Source: Brevundimonas sp. UBA4553
Lineage (GTDB): Bacteria; Pseudomonadota; Alphaproteobacteria; Caulobacterales; Caulobacteraceae
Reading direction: 5' to 3'
Assembly (NCBI RefSeq): GCF_002387245.1
Contig: NZ_DGLD01000016.1
Span: forward strand, 15,616-79,615
Length of the DNA stretch: 64,000 nucleotides
Shown here: positions 1 to 8,226 of the stretch, piece after piece
Layout: each line of letters starts with the position of its first letter
How positions within the stretch are numbered: the first letter of the stretch is position 1
Notes under the pieces: generated by a model
The model's input: only the letters and a program-made list of their open reading frames with translations
Told to the model about the DNA's origin: nothing
Databases searched by the model: none
Made by a program: the position numbers and the translations under genes

Positions 1-1456
1 CGATGACGCGGGCAGGATACTCCCGCTCCTGATGCATGCGGATCGTGCCGAAGGTCCCGTTGTCCACGACCACCACAATGACGCCGAGCCCGTACTGGGC
101 GGCGGTGGCCATTTCATTGGCGCTCATCATGAAGTCGCCGTCGCCGGCGATGCAGACGACCTCGCGCGCCGGATCGACCACCTTGGCCCCGAGCGCCGCC
201 GGATAGCCGTAGCCCATGGCGCCCGAGGTCGGAGCCAACTGGGTCCGTCGCGCCTGATGGCGGTGGAAACGATGCAGCCAGGCGGCGAAGTTCCCCGCGC
301 CATTGGTCAGGATGGCGTCTTCCGGCAGGGCCTCGGCCAGGTGGGCGATGACCGCGCTCATGTTGACCGCGCTCTTGACCTCGATGGGCGCGGAGAAGGC
401 GAGGAAGTCGGCGTGAGCGGCCGCGCCCTGCTCGCTCCAGGTCCGACCCGGGTCGATGCTCGACAAGGCCAGGGCCGCAAGCGAGTTGTCGGAGGCGGCC
501 GACAGGCTCGGCGCCCAGACGCGACCCAACTCCTCTGCGCCCGGATGGATGTGGATCAGGGTTTCCGCTGTCTTCATGCGGTCCAGAAGGGTGTAGCCCT
601 GGGTCGGATTTTCGCCCATTCGCGCCCCGATCACCAGCAGCAGGTCTGCGTCCTTGACCCGCGCCACCAGCTTGGGATTCGGGCCAAGACCAAGATCACC
701 CGCATAGCTCGGATGATCATTGCGGATCAGGTCCTTTCGGCGGAAGGACAGGGCGACGGGCAGGCCCAGCCGCTCGGCCCAGTTCGACATCGCGTCGGTG
801 GCGGCGTCGGTCCAGCCCGAGCCGCCAAGGATCAGCATGGGGCGCTCGGCCTTGGCCAGACGGGCCCCCACCTGTTCCACGAAGGCCGGGTCCAGCGCAG
901 CCTTGGCCGCGACCACCGGACGTACGGGGGCCGGACCGCCATGGTCGTGCAGAATATTCTCGGGCAGAGCTACGACCACTGGCCCCATGCGGCCTTGCAG
1001 GGCCGTGGCGAAGGCGCGCTCGACTACCTCGACGGTGCGTTCCGGGCTCTCGATCTCGGTCGCCCACTTGGCCAGGCCGCCGAAAACCTCGCGGTAGTCG
1101 ACCTCCTGGAAGGCGCCCCGCCCCCGGTCGGTCAGGGCGATCTGGCCGACGAAGAGGATCATCGGCGTCGAATCCTGATGCGCCGTATGCACCCCGATCG
1201 AGGCGTGGGTCGCGCCCGGTCCCCGCGTGACCATGCAGACGCCGGGCTTGCCGGTCAGCTTGCCATAGGCCTCGGCCATGTTGGCGGCGCCGGCCTCGTG
1301 ACGACAGACGATGACCTCGATCCTGTCGCGCACGTCGGCCAAGGCGTCGAGCACGGCGAGATAGCTCTCACCCGGCACACAGAAGACCTTGTCGACCCCG
1401 TTCATCACCAGGGTGTCGACCAGACGGCGGGCGGCGGTATCGAGAGCTTGCGTCAT
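1..1456 (-). CDS. Thiamine pyrophosphate-dependent enzyme (acetolactate synthase-like), 3' end outside window
   Basis: The 485 visible residues have the three-domain plan of the acetolactate synthase/benzoylformate decarboxylase family. The N-terminal PYR domain has the TPP-activating Glu at about residue 54 (context CRHEAGAANMAEAY). A central nucleotide-fold domain covers about 190-320. The C-terminal PP domain has the Mg/TPP motif, GDGDF at about 438 followed by DNGTF. The reading frame is still open at base 1, so the C-terminus lies outside the window. The start is the ATG at 1456. Substrate is not predictable: no ilvN-like small subunit is adjacent, so a biosynthetic acetolactate synthase is not favoured. 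The opposite-strand long frame over this gene is a shadow. Confidence 0.9.
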   Translation of the reverse strand, partial: MTQALDTAARRLVDTLVMNGVDKVFCVPGESYLAVLDALADVRDRIEVIVCRHEAGAANMAEAYGKLTGKPGVCMVTRGPGATHASIGVHTAHQDSTPMILFVGQIALTDRGRGAFQEVDYREVFGGLAKWATEIESPERTVEVVERAFATALQGRMGPVVVALPENILHDHGGPAPVRPVVAAKAALDPAFVEQVGARLAKAERPMLILGGSGWTDAATDAMSNWAERLGLPVALSFRRKDLIRNDHPSYAGDLGLGPNPKLVARVKDADLLLVIGARMGENPTQGYTLLDRMKTAETLIHIHPGAEELGRVWAPSLSAASDNSLAALALSSIDPGRTWSEQGAAAHADFLAFSAPIEVKSAVNMSAVIAHLAEALPEDAILTNGAGNFAAWLHRFHRHQARRTQLAPTSGAMGYGYPAALGAKVVDPAREVVCIAGDGDFMMSANEMATAAQYGLGVIVVVVDNGTFGTIRMHQEREYPARVI

Positions 1457-1556
1457 GGTTTCGCCGTTAGCAGATTGAAGGATGAATTGGCCACGCAACC
1501 TTATGGCCAAGCTTCACGTTGAAGCGGCTCAATCGTCTATTTTCGGGGAAATCTCC

Positions 1557-1694
1557 ATGCGCAAGCTCATCGTTCTCGGCGTCATCGCCGCCGCCCTGAC
1601 CACCGCCGCCTGCAACACCGTGGCCGGCGTCGGTCGCGACCTGTCGGCCGCCGGCCAGGCCGTGACCTCCAGTTCGAATTCGGCCCGCAACTAA
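1557..1694 (+). CDS. Entericidin-like small lipoprotein
   Basis: This 45-residue protein has a short charged N-terminus (MRKL), a hydrophobic signal segment and a lipobox ending at Cys19 (LTTAAC). A Gly/Ala/Ser-rich tail follows, with VAGVGRDLSAAGQAV. This is the pattern of the entericidin A/B family of small cell-envelope lipoproteins. The ATG at 1557 is chosen over the upstream in-frame ATG at 1482 because it begins directly with the signal peptide and is preceded by GGGGAA at a suitable distance. Its role in this organism is unknown; the toxin/antidote function described for the E. coli pair should not be assumed for a single gene. Confidence 0.75.
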   Translation: MRKLIVLGVIAAALTTAACNTVAGVGRDLSAAGQAVTSSSNSARN

Positions 1695-1723
1695 GGGGCC
1701 ACGCCTGGGCCGCCTTTTCTTTG
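1693..1723 (+). terminator. Probable rho-independent terminator after the entericidin-like gene
   Basis: AAGGGGCC pairs with GGCCGCCTT, leaving one unpaired base, and TTTTCTTT follows directly. It overlaps the stop codon of the small lipoprotein gene. Confidence 0.5.
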
Positions 1724-1787
1724 CGATCCCGCCACAAAGGCGTAGCCTTGTTCCCTCAGACTGCCGACATCAAATCGGAGAATGACC

Positions 1788-2192
1788 ATGGGACTGCTGG
1801 ATAACGTGCTGGGCGGCCTTGGCGGCGACGCAGCTGGGGGCCTTTCGGACCTGCTCAAGGGTCAGGGCGGCGTTGGCGGACTAGCCGAGAAATTTGGTCA
1901 GAACGGCCTCGGCGACGTGGTGGGGTCGTGGATTGGCAAGGGCGGCAACGCCGGGATCTCGCCCGAACAGATCGCTTCTGTGCTCGGGTCCGGCCCCATC
2001 GCCGACTTCGCGGCCCGACTGGGCATTTCGCCGGAACAGGCCAGCGAGACCCTGGCCGGCCTGCTGCCGGAAGCCGTCGACCGGCTGACGCCCGGCGGCT
2101 CGGCCGAAGGCGCGGACGACCTGCTGGGCGGCCTGATGAACAACCTGCCGGGCGGCATCGGCGACGCCCTGGGCGGCCTGTTCAAACGCTAG
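1788..2192 (+). CDS. YidB-like (DUF937) protein
   Basis: This is a 134-residue Gly/Leu-rich protein with no signal peptide. Its N-terminus (MGLLDNVLGGLGG) and the segment ISPEQIASVLGSGPIADFA followed by LGISPEQASETLAGLLPEAVD match the DUF937/YidB family. In that family a LLP..VD..TP segment closes the helical domain. Function is unknown in the family. The ATG at 1788 is preferred to the one at 1782 because GGAGA lies six bases upstream of it and directly abuts the earlier ATG. It converges with truA, the two stop codons being only two bases apart. Confidence 0.75.
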   Translation: MGLLDNVLGGLGGDAAGGLSDLLKGQGGVGGLAEKFGQNGLGDVVGSWIGKGGNAGISPEQIASVLGSGPIADFAARLGISPEQASETLAGLLPEAVDRLTPGGSAEGADDLLGGLMNNLPGGIGDALGGLFKR

Positions 2193-2194
2193 GA

Positions 2195-2944
2195 CTAGGC
2201 CTCGACGTCATAGGTGACGCCCGTCAGATAAAGCCCGTCTGACGGCGCCACCGGGCCGCACCGGGCGCGGTCCCTCGCCGCCAGCGCGTCGGCCAGATCC
2301 GCCGCGTCCCAGCGGCCCAGACCGACCTCGGCCAGACTGCCCGCCATGGAACGCACCTGCCGATGCAGGAAGCTGCGCGCCTCGAACACCAGATGCACTT
2401 CCTCGCCCACGCGGCTGACCCGGGCTATGTCCAGCGACTTGACCGGACTGGCCGACTGGCACTGGGCGTCGCGGAAGGTGGTGAAGTCGTGCAGGCCGAC
2501 CAGGGCTTGCGCCGCCGCGTGCATGGCCTCGGCGTCCAGCGGCTTCTTGACGTGCCAGACCCGCCCCCGATCAAGCGCCGGACGGCCCGGGCGGTTGAGG
2601 ATGCGATACAGATATTTGCGTCCGTTGGCGGTGAATCGGGCGTGCCAGTCGTCGCTGACGGGCGCGCAGTCCAGAACCGCCACCGCCTCGTGCATCAGGT
2701 GGGCGTTCAGGGCGTTCATCACCGTCCGCGCCGGCCAGTCCTTGTCCAGATCGACGTGGCAGGTCTGGCCCGTGGCGTGGACCCCGGTGTCGGTGCGCCC
2801 GGCGGCGGCGATGCGCACGGTCTGGCCGCTGAAGGCCGTCACCGCCGTCTCGATGGCGCCCTGCACTGTCGGCTGGCCGGCCTGGGCCTGAAAGCCGTTG
2901 TAAGCTGAGCCGTCGTATTCGACCGTGAAACGATAGCGGGGCAT
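2195..2944 (-). CDS. truA: tRNA pseudouridine(38-40) synthase TruA
   Basis: TruA converts U38-U40 in the anticodon arm of many tRNAs to pseudouridine. The protein is 249 residues, normal for bacterial TruA. It begins MPRYRFTVEYDGSAYNGFQ and carries the catalytic Asp52 in AAGRTDTGVHA. The family motif FLHRQVRSM is near the C-terminus. The start at 2944 overlaps the fmt stop codon by one base (TGATG), so translation is probably coupled to fmt. It is the last gene of the def-fmt-truA operon. A long upstream in-frame extension exists but lies inside fmt and is not used. Confidence 0.96.
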   Translation of the reverse strand: MPRYRFTVEYDGSAYNGFQAQAGQPTVQGAIETAVTAFSGQTVRIAAAGRTDTGVHATGQTCHVDLDKDWPARTVMNALNAHLMHEAVAVLDCAPVSDDWHARFTANGRKYLYRILNRPGRPALDRGRVWHVKKPLDAEAMHAAAQALVGLHDFTTFRDAQCQSASPVKSLDIARVSRVGEEVHLVFEARSFLHRQVRSMAGSLAEVGLGRWDAADLADALAARDRARCGPVAPSDGLYLTGVTYDVEA

Positions 2945-3867
2945 CAGCCCAACACGGTTCCGGTTGCTACCGGAAAACCGCGCAGCATTTCCTCGGCGGA
3001 TTGCGCCGCCTTGCCGGGGCGCTGCACGCGGCTCAGGCGCACCGCGCCGACGCCGCAAGCGACCGTCAGGGCGTCGTCCAGCACCTGGCCCGCCACGCCC
3101 TCACCCTCGGCCAAAGCCGACATCAGGGCCTTGATGCGCACCGGCTCGCCGTCCGCCTCGACCTCGAACCACGCGCCCGGGAAGGGCGACAGGCCGCGGA
3201 TGTGGGCGTCCACCTCGGCGGCGGAGCGAGTCCAGTCGATGCGGGCCTCGGCGGGGGTGATCTTCTTGGCGTAGGTCGCTTCGCCCGCCTGCTCGGTCTC
3301 GGTGAATCCGCCCCGCTCGATGGCGGCCAGGGCGCGCGGCCACAGGGCGGCGCCGAGATGGGCCATGCGCTCGGTCAACGAAGCCGCAGTGTCATCGGCA
3401 TGAATATCCATGACCTCGGACAGGATGATCGCGCCCTCGTCCAGGCCCTCGCTCATCCGCATGATCTGCGCGCCGGTCTGGCGGTCGCCAGCCATGATGG
3501 CGCGCTGGATCGGGGCGGCCCCACGCCAGCGCGGCAGCAGCGAACCATGCAGGTTGAAACAGCCCAGGCGCGGCGCCTCCAGCACCTCAGGCTTGAGGAT
3601 CTGGCCGTAGGCGACGACGCAGGCGGCGTCGAGATCCAGGCTCTTGAAGATGTCGATGGCTTCCGCCGCCTTCATGCTCTCGGGCGTGAAGACGGGCAGG
3701 CCCATGGCCTCGGCGAAGGCGTGAACCGGCGACGGCGTCAGCTTCTGGCCCCGGCCCTTGGGGCGCGGCGGCTGCGAATAGACGGCGACGATCTCGTGTC
3801 CCGAGGCGATCAGCTCGGCCAGCGACGGCACGGCGAAGTCGGGGGTTCCCATGAAGGCTAGGCGCAT
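2944..3867 (-). CDS. fmt: Methionyl-tRNA formyltransferase
   Basis: Fmt transfers a formyl group from 10-formyl-tetrahydrofolate to initiator Met-tRNA. The 307-residue protein starts MRLAFMGTPDFAVPSL. It has the catalytic triad Asn105, His107 (FNLHGSLLPRWRG) and Asp143 (GLDEGAI), with the C-terminal OB-like tRNA-binding domain after about residue 205. The ATG at 3867 is chosen over a GTG six bases earlier because AAAGG lies at good spacing. It belongs in one operon with def, which removes the same formyl group after synthesis, and with truA, which overlaps its stop. Confidence 0.97.
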   Translation of the reverse strand: MRLAFMGTPDFAVPSLAELIASGHEIVAVYSQPPRPKGRGQKLTPSPVHAFAEAMGLPVFTPESMKAAEAIDIFKSLDLDAACVVAYGQILKPEVLEAPRLGCFNLHGSLLPRWRGAAPIQRAIMAGDRQTGAQIMRMSEGLDEGAIILSEVMDIHADDTAASLTERMAHLGAALWPRALAAIERGGFTETEQAGEATYAKKITPAEARIDWTRSAAEVDAHIRGLSPFPGAWFEVEADGEPVRIKALMSALAEGEGVAGQVLDDALTVACGVGAVRLSRVQRPGKAAQSAEEMLRGFPVATGTVLG

Positions 3868-3894
3868 GGCCACGCCTTTAGACCGTGGGGCGGA

Positions 3895-4110
3895 TTACAT
3901 CCAGCGCGTATAGACGCCGCCGCCCTCGTCCCACTCGCCGCCCGCGTCGAGCGCGTCGTCGAAATCAAGCAGGCGATCCAGCAGCAGGCCCGCCACCACG
4001 CCGACAGCGGCGACTGCGACGATAGTGGCCAGGCTGGCGGCGCCGACCTTCTGATTGCGTGTGAGGCGGCGACGGCCGCGCGAGTCGATGATCGTGGTCT
4101 TGCGGGCCAT
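3895..4110 (-). CDS. Small single-pass membrane protein between def and fmt
   Basis: This 71-residue protein has a basic N-terminus (RGRRRLTRNQK at about 11-21), one hydrophobic helix (about 23-44, AASLATIVAVAAVGVVAGLL) and an acidic, Gly-rich C-terminus ending YTRWM. The basic N-terminus predicts it stays in the cytoplasm. Its ATG overlaps the def stop by one base (TGATG) and fmt begins 27 bases after its stop, so it is cotranscribed with them. I recognise no family. It may be a lineage-specific small envelope protein; nothing visible ties it to formylation. Confidence 0.7.
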   Translation of the reverse strand: MARKTTIIDSRGRRRLTRNQKVGAASLATIVAVAAVGVVAGLLLDRLLDFDDALDAGGEWDEGGGVYTRWM

Positions 4111-4682
4111 CAGGCGGCGAGCCTTGCGTTCTTCTTGACCTTGGCGACAGCCCGTTCGCGGCGCAGGCGCGACAGGTGATCGATGAACAGGACGCCGTTC
4201 AGGTGGTCCAGTTCGTGCTGGAAGCAGACGGCGTAGAGACCTTCGATCTCTTCCTCGATCGGCTTGCCGGCGTAGTCCATGTAACGGACGCGGACGCGAG
4301 CCGGGCGCTCGACGGCGTCGAAATAGTCCGGCACCGACAGGCAGCCTTCCTCGTAGGAGAACATCTCCTCGGACGACCACACGATCTCGGGATTGACGAA
4401 GTAGCGCGGGTTGCGGCGCGCCAGAGCGTCTTCTTCGGTTTCCGGCTCGTCGGGCTGGCCCTCGACCGGCTTGTCGCCCAGGTCCATGACCACGACGCGC
4501 TTCAACTCGCCGATCTGTGCGGCGGCCAGGCCGATGCCCGGCGCATCGTACATGGTCTCCAGCATGTCATCCATGAGCGCGCGCAGTTCGTCGGTCACGC
4601 CGCCCTCCACGGGCGGAGAGACGGCCTTGAGGATCGCCAGGTCGGCGGCGTTATCGATGGTCAGGATGCGACGAATAGCCAT
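4110..4682 (-). CDS. def: Peptide deformylase
   Basis: The enzyme removes the N-terminal formyl group from nascent proteins using a bound metal ion. All three signature motifs are present in 190 residues: GIGLAAAQIG (49-58), EGCLSVP with the metal ligand Cys114, and QHELDHLNG with ligands His156 and His160 and catalytic Glu157. It is the first gene of the def-fmt-truA operon. A TTGACG hexamer on the minus strand at 4717-4712 could be a -35 element. If so, the transcript would start only a few bases before the ATG, so the message could be leaderless; this is inference. Confidence 0.97.
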   Translation of the reverse strand: MAIRRILTIDNAADLAILKAVSPPVEGGVTDELRALMDDMLETMYDAPGIGLAAAQIGELKRVVVMDLGDKPVEGQPDEPETEEDALARRNPRYFVNPEIVWSSEEMFSYEEGCLSVPDYFDAVERPARVRVRYMDYAGKPIEEEIEGLYAVCFQHELDHLNGVLFIDHLSRLRRERAVAKVKKNARLAA

Positions 4683-4754
4683 GCCCCGCAGGTAGGGTGC
4701 AGGCGGTCAAACGTCAAGAATTTCCGAGTGCGGCGCTTGGTCTTGAGAATACCG

Positions 4755-5042
4755 TCACGTAGCGGGAAGGGCCGCACCTGCGAGGGTCAGCATCACATTC
4801 ACCACCAGCCATGCAAAGACGACGGCGATGATGAGAGCGCCAAGCCCCATCGCCTTGAAACGTCCGCGACACAGGGCGTCGAAGCGTTCTGGCTCTTCAA
4901 CGCGCACAACACGCCGGCGCGCATGACCCTTGGTGTAGACGACACCGCTGGCTCGGGCCTGAAGCAGGGGAATGAGCTCCCGCACGATCAAAAACAGGCC
5001 CGCCAGAAACGCCCCCAACATCCACATGCCCACCCCCCACAA
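4755..5042 (-). CDS. Two-helix membrane protein of unknown function
   Basis: The 95-residue product has two predicted membrane helices, about residues 7-25 (MWMLGAFLAGLFLIVRELI) and 66-92 (MGLGALIIAVVFAWLVVNV). Between them is a basic loop (KGHARRRVVRV) that should face the cytoplasm. The in-frame Met7 is an alternative start. No family is recognised. It lies 24 bases downstream of the thioesterase gene on the same strand and may be cotranscribed with it. Confidence 0.6.
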   Translation of the reverse strand: MWGVGMWMLGAFLAGLFLIVRELIPLLQARASGVVYTKGHARRRVVRVEEPERFDALCRGRFKAMGLGALIIAVVFAWLVVNVMLTLAGAALPAT

Positions 5043-5066
5043 GACGACGGCTGAACAGTGATCGAC

Positions 5067-5489
5067 TCAAGCTTGGCTGTCCAGAACCGGGGGCAAGGGC
5101 CGCGGCTTGCGCTCGGAATCGATGGCCACATAGGTGAAGACGCCTTCGGTCACACGCACCGACAGCGCCTCGGATTGGCCGCGCGCGCGCTTCCAGGCCT
5201 CGACGTGGACGCGGATCGAGGTGCGGCCTGTGTGGATGACACGGGCGTAGATGGACACCTCGTCGCCGACCGAGACCGGCTGGTGGAAGACCATGCCGTC
5301 CAGCGCCACGGTGGCGCACCGACCCTTGGCGCGCTCGAAGGCAGGGGTGGCGCCGGCCAGGTCCATCTGGGCCAGCAGCCAGCCGCCGAAGATGTCGCCT
5401 TCGGGGTTGGTATCGGCGGGCATGGCGATGACGCGTCCGACGGGCTGACCGTCAGGAAGCTGGGCAAGGATTTGTTCGACGTCGGTCAC
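5067..5489 (-). CDS. Acyl-CoA thioesterase, YciA-type hot-dog fold
   Basis: YciA-type enzymes hydrolyse acyl-CoA thioesters in the cytoplasm. The 140-residue length fits. The segment MPADTNPEGDIFGGWLLAQM contains the conserved N-x-x-G-x-I-F-G-G core of the active-site helix, and VFHQPVSVGDEV and YVAIDSERKPRPLP are typical later blocks. No membrane segment is present. It precedes the small two-helix membrane protein on the same strand. The acyl chain preferred cannot be read from sequence. Confidence 0.88.
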   Translation of the reverse strand: MTDVEQILAQLPDGQPVGRVIAMPADTNPEGDIFGGWLLAQMDLAGATPAFERAKGRCATVALDGMVFHQPVSVGDEVSIYARVIHTGRTSIRVHVEAWKRARGQSEALSVRVTEGVFTYVAIDSERKPRPLPPVLDSQA

Positions 5490-5564
5490 AGGCGGGCCTT
5501 GGAAGTCTTGGGGAGATAAGGCGTCTCATGCGCCTCGTGGCCGGGCGCTTCAAGGCCGTGCTCC

Positions 5565-6722
5565 CTACCCGCGCGGCCGCAAACGATCCATCAGCCCTTG
5601 AAGCCCCTGCCGCTCGGCCACCGGCGACCGCCACAACTCGCCCGCCGCTGCGCGCTCGCGGGCTGTGTCGAACAGCCGCTTCATGGTGGCGGTTTCAAAG
5701 CTCAGCATGCCGCCCTGATCAGGCGCATGGGGGATGGAAGCGACGCTGATCGGCAGACCCTGCGCTGCGCAAAAGGTGGTCGCCGTGCCCAAGGCCTGGC
5801 GATAGGAGAACCGCAGCATGGCGTCGAAGCTGCGCGTCAGCACCGCCGGCACATTGGGAGCGGTGGTCCTGGGCTCGGGCTCCAGCACCGTATTGACCAG
5901 GACGTGGACTCGCCCCCGGTGCAGCCGTCGCCCCAAACGGTTCCAGCGCAGCAGAGCCTCGGGCATCAGGAACAAGGGCGCCGCGACGCCGCCGTCCACG
6001 TGCATTTCCTCGAACTTGCCGCCATCCACCTCGCAGGGAATGCGACGCGGGGGAAACAGCCCAGGCAGGCTGGCAGAAGCCGCGAGCACTTCGCGGAAAA
6101 GCGCCACCGCCGTATCACCACCGTGCGCCGCGACAGCCCCCATGTCCCAGATGCACGACCGCTGGCTGTCCAGATCGGTCGTCGCCACCAGCAGTCGCCG
6201 GCCCCGCGCATGCTCCACGGCCACGGCGTCGATCAGGGCTTCGTCGACAAAGGGATGGATCAGGGCGTCCAGGGCTTCGCCCTGGAACAGGCCGCCGGTA
6301 AAGGTCGAGGCCAGCCGCCGCAGGCTCAGAAGATCAGCGGCGTGCCCGCCCGTATAGGCATCCGCCAGTCGATCGTCCCAGGCTGGCCCCAGAAAGGCGA
6401 AGGGGGCGATCAGGGCCCCGGTGCTGACCCCGGTGACCAAAGCGAACTCGGGCCGCGTCCCCGCCTCGGTCAAGCCGACCAGGGCGCCCGCCCCATAGGC
6501 GCCGCCCGCCGCGCCGCCGGATATGGCCAGCATGTCGAACCGGCCCGACGACCAGCCCGAACGCGGCAGGGACAGCCTATCCGCCGCCGCTTCCAGCGAG
6601 GCTTCAGCCTGTTCGACGCTCAATCGAATGTCGGAAAAGCCCTCGATCCGCCCCATCCCCGGCGGGGGTGGGGGCAGGCGGCCTCGGGGCAGACGTCGGG
6701 CGGGAAGGACAGGTTCGCTCAC
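5565..6722 (-). CDS. Patatin-like phospholipase family protein
   Basis: This is a predicted lipid acyl hydrolase with a Ser-Asp dyad. Of 385 residues, the patatin domain begins about residue 63. It has the oxyanion loop SGGAAGGAYGAG (68-79), the nucleophile elbow GVSTG with Ser100 and the dyad Asp in MHVDGG (Asp244). The Pro/Arg-rich first 30 residues do not look like a clear signal peptide, so location is uncertain. It diverges from the DUF1624-type gene across an 88-base AT-rich spacer that carries a long dyad. The substrate is not predictable. Confidence 0.85.
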   Translation of the reverse strand: MSEPVLPARRLPRGRLPPPPPGMGRIEGFSDIRLSVEQAEASLEAAADRLSLPRSGWSSGRFDMLAISGGAAGGAYGAGALVGLTEAGTRPEFALVTGVSTGALIAPFAFLGPAWDDRLADAYTGGHAADLLSLRRLASTFTGGLFQGEALDALIHPFVDEALIDAVAVEHARGRRLLVATTDLDSQRSCIWDMGAVAAHGGDTAVALFREVLAASASLPGLFPPRRIPCEVDGGKFEEMHVDGGVAAPLFLMPEALLRWNRLGRRLHRGRVHVLVNTVLEPEPRTTAPNVPAVLTRSFDAMLRFSYRQALGTATTFCAAQGLPISVASIPHAPDQGGMLSFETATMKRLFDTARERAAAGELWRSPVAERQGLQGLMDRLRPRG

Positions 6723-6769
6723 GATGCTTTCATCGGACGCCGCGCGATGGACGTCAAATCCTCGCCGCG

Positions 6770-6796
6770 ATGATTTGTAATGTTATTTCATATCAT
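6770..6796. promoter_or_regulatory. 27-bp imperfect dyad between divergent genes (candidate operator)
   Basis: Around a centre at 6783, 10 of 13 base pairs are symmetric. The outer five are ATGAT and ATCAT; inside them TG pairs with CA and AAT pairs with ATT. The site lies in an AT-rich spacer, 48 bases before the patatin gene start and 15 bases before the plus-strand start, so a bound protein could control both genes. The left arm (GTAATGTTAT) resembles a Zur half-site, but the right arm does not follow that consensus, so the regulator is not assigned. Confidence 0.45.
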
Positions 6797-6810
6797 TTAA
6801 GTGCGGTCGC

Positions 6811-7968
6811 ATGACGCCTTCAGCTACGCCCTCCTCCGTCGCTCCGTCCGCCCGCATCCAGTCCATTGACGCCCTGCGCGGACTGGTAATGCTGCTGATG
6901 CTGGTCGATCACGCGCGAGAATTCTTCTTCATTCACGCTCAGGTCTCGGATCCGATGGATGTCACGGCGACCTCGCCGGCCCTCTTCTTCACCCGGCTGG
7001 CGGCCCACCTGTGCGCCCCGATTTTCGTCGCCCTGACCGGGTTGAGCGCCTGGCTATACGCCTCGAAGAAAGGCGGCGCGCCAGCGGCCTCGGCCTTCCT
7101 GTTCAAACGCGGCCTGTTCCTGATCGCGCTTGAGCTCACTCTTGTCAGCTTCGCCTGGACCTTCTCGCTGACGCCAACCACCGTCTTCCTGCAGGTCATC
7201 TGGGTCATCGGCCTGTCCATGATCGCTCTGGCGGCGCTGGTCCATCTGCCGCGCGGCCTACTGATCGCCCTGGGGCTCGTGATCGTGCTGGGACACAATC
7301 TGCTGGACCCGATCACCATAGCCGAGGGCGCGCCGGGTCACGCGGTCTGGGCCGTTCTGCACGATCGCGGCTACATCGACCTGCCCTGGGGCGGGCAGGC
7401 GCGCACCTCCTACCCCCTGTTGCCGTGGATCGGCGTGATCGCCCTCGGCTACGGGATCGGGCCCTGGTTCGCGGCAGAGGGCGCGACGCGCCGCCGACGA
7501 CTGGTCATGCTGGGCCTGTCCATGCTGGGTCTGTTCGTCGTCCTGCGGACGCTTAACGTCTACGGTGACCAGCCCTGGACGACGCAACCCGACCTGCTGC
7601 ACACGATGATGAGCGTGCTGAATCTGACCAAGTATCCGCCCTCTGCAGACTTCCTGCTGACGACGCTGGGCGTCGGCGCCCTACTGCTGGCCGGGCTCGA
7701 GCGGACGCCGAAAAGGCTGGTCGCCCTGCTCGCCGTCTTCGGCGGCGCGCCCCTCTTCTTCTACCTGATCCACCTCTACGGCCTGCACCTGCTCAACCTG
7801 GCCGCGCTGGCGATGTTCGGACCCAATCAGGGCGAGGTCTTCAGCCTGCCGAACGTGGGCTGGATATGGCTGCTGGCGCTCGCGACGGCTGTGCCCTGCG
7901 GATTCGCCTGCCGCTGGTTCGCCGGGGTCAAACGCCGCAGTTCCCAGTGGTGGATGAAGTACCTCTGA
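6811..7968 (+). CDS. DUF1624 / heparan-alpha-glucosaminide acetyltransferase-like membrane protein
   Basis: This is a 385-residue polytopic inner-membrane protein with about ten hydrophobic helices. Its first helix has the family signature SIDALRGLVMLLMLVDHARE, in which the D-A-L-R-G and D-H residues are conserved in bacterial DUF1624 proteins and in lysosomal HGSNAT. Relatives use acetyl-CoA or other acyl donors across a membrane, but the bacterial substrates are largely unknown. It starts at the ATG at 6811, just downstream of a long dyad, and ends 45 bases before the tRNA-Arg gene on the other strand. Confidence 0.82.
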   Translation: MTPSATPSSVAPSARIQSIDALRGLVMLLMLVDHAREFFFIHAQVSDPMDVTATSPALFFTRLAAHLCAPIFVALTGLSAWLYASKKGGAPAASAFLFKRGLFLIALELTLVSFAWTFSLTPTTVFLQVIWVIGLSMIALAALVHLPRGLLIALGLVIVLGHNLLDPITIAEGAPGHAVWAVLHDRGYIDLPWGGQARTSYPLLPWIGVIALGYGIGPWFAAEGATRRRRLVMLGLSMLGLFVVLRTLNVYGDQPWTTQPDLLHTMMSVLNLTKYPPSADFLLTTLGVGALLLAGLERTPKRLVALLAVFGGAPLFFYLIHLYGLHLLNLAALAMFGPNQGEVFSLPNVGWIWLLALATAVPCGFACRWFAGVKRRSSQWWMKYL

Positions 7969-8013
7969 GCCGTCGCAGATAAGCAACGCATCTCTTGGCG
8001 GTCTTGAGGAGGA

Positions 8014-8090
8014 TGGCGCACCCGACAGGATTCGAACCTGTGACCTCTGCCTTCGGAGGGCAGCACTCTATCCAGCTGAGCTACGGGTGC
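8014..8090 (-). tRNA. tRNA-Arg(CCG)
   Basis: The 77-base cloverleaf reads on the minus strand. The acceptor stem GCACCCG pairs with CGGGTGC, followed by discriminator G and an encoded CCA. The D arm is GCTC/GAGT. The anticodon stem CTGCC/GGCAG encloses loop CTCCGAA with anticodon CCG, which reads CGG. The T arm is ACAGG-TTCGAAT-CCTGT. All stems pair, with one G-T pair in the D stem. Confidence 0.97.
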
Positions 8091-8226
8091 GTCTGCGGCT
8101 CTTGAGCCGGACGGCGGTGCTTACAGCATGGGCCGGGCGGCCTCAATCCCTGAAATCCCGAGCGGCGTCGCCTTCTTGGCGCGAGGCGCGCAAAGTCCTA
8201 GCGTTCGCCGGAGAGAGGGAGTTTCC

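Noticed and set aside
32..1522. 496-residue plus-strand frame over the first gene
   Set aside because: The minus strand carries a clear TPP enzyme with all family motifs; the plus frame has shadow composition and no recognised motif.
1519..1543. TTGAAG / TATTTT promoter before the entericidin-like gene
   Set aside because: The implied transcript start would fall at or after the ribosome site at 1545-1550, so the placement does not work well.
8096..8109. CGGCTC-TT-GAGCCG palindrome just before tRNA-Arg
   Set aside because: Short GC-rich palindromes are common at this base composition; no sign that it is an attachment or regulatory site, and no integrase gene lies nearby.
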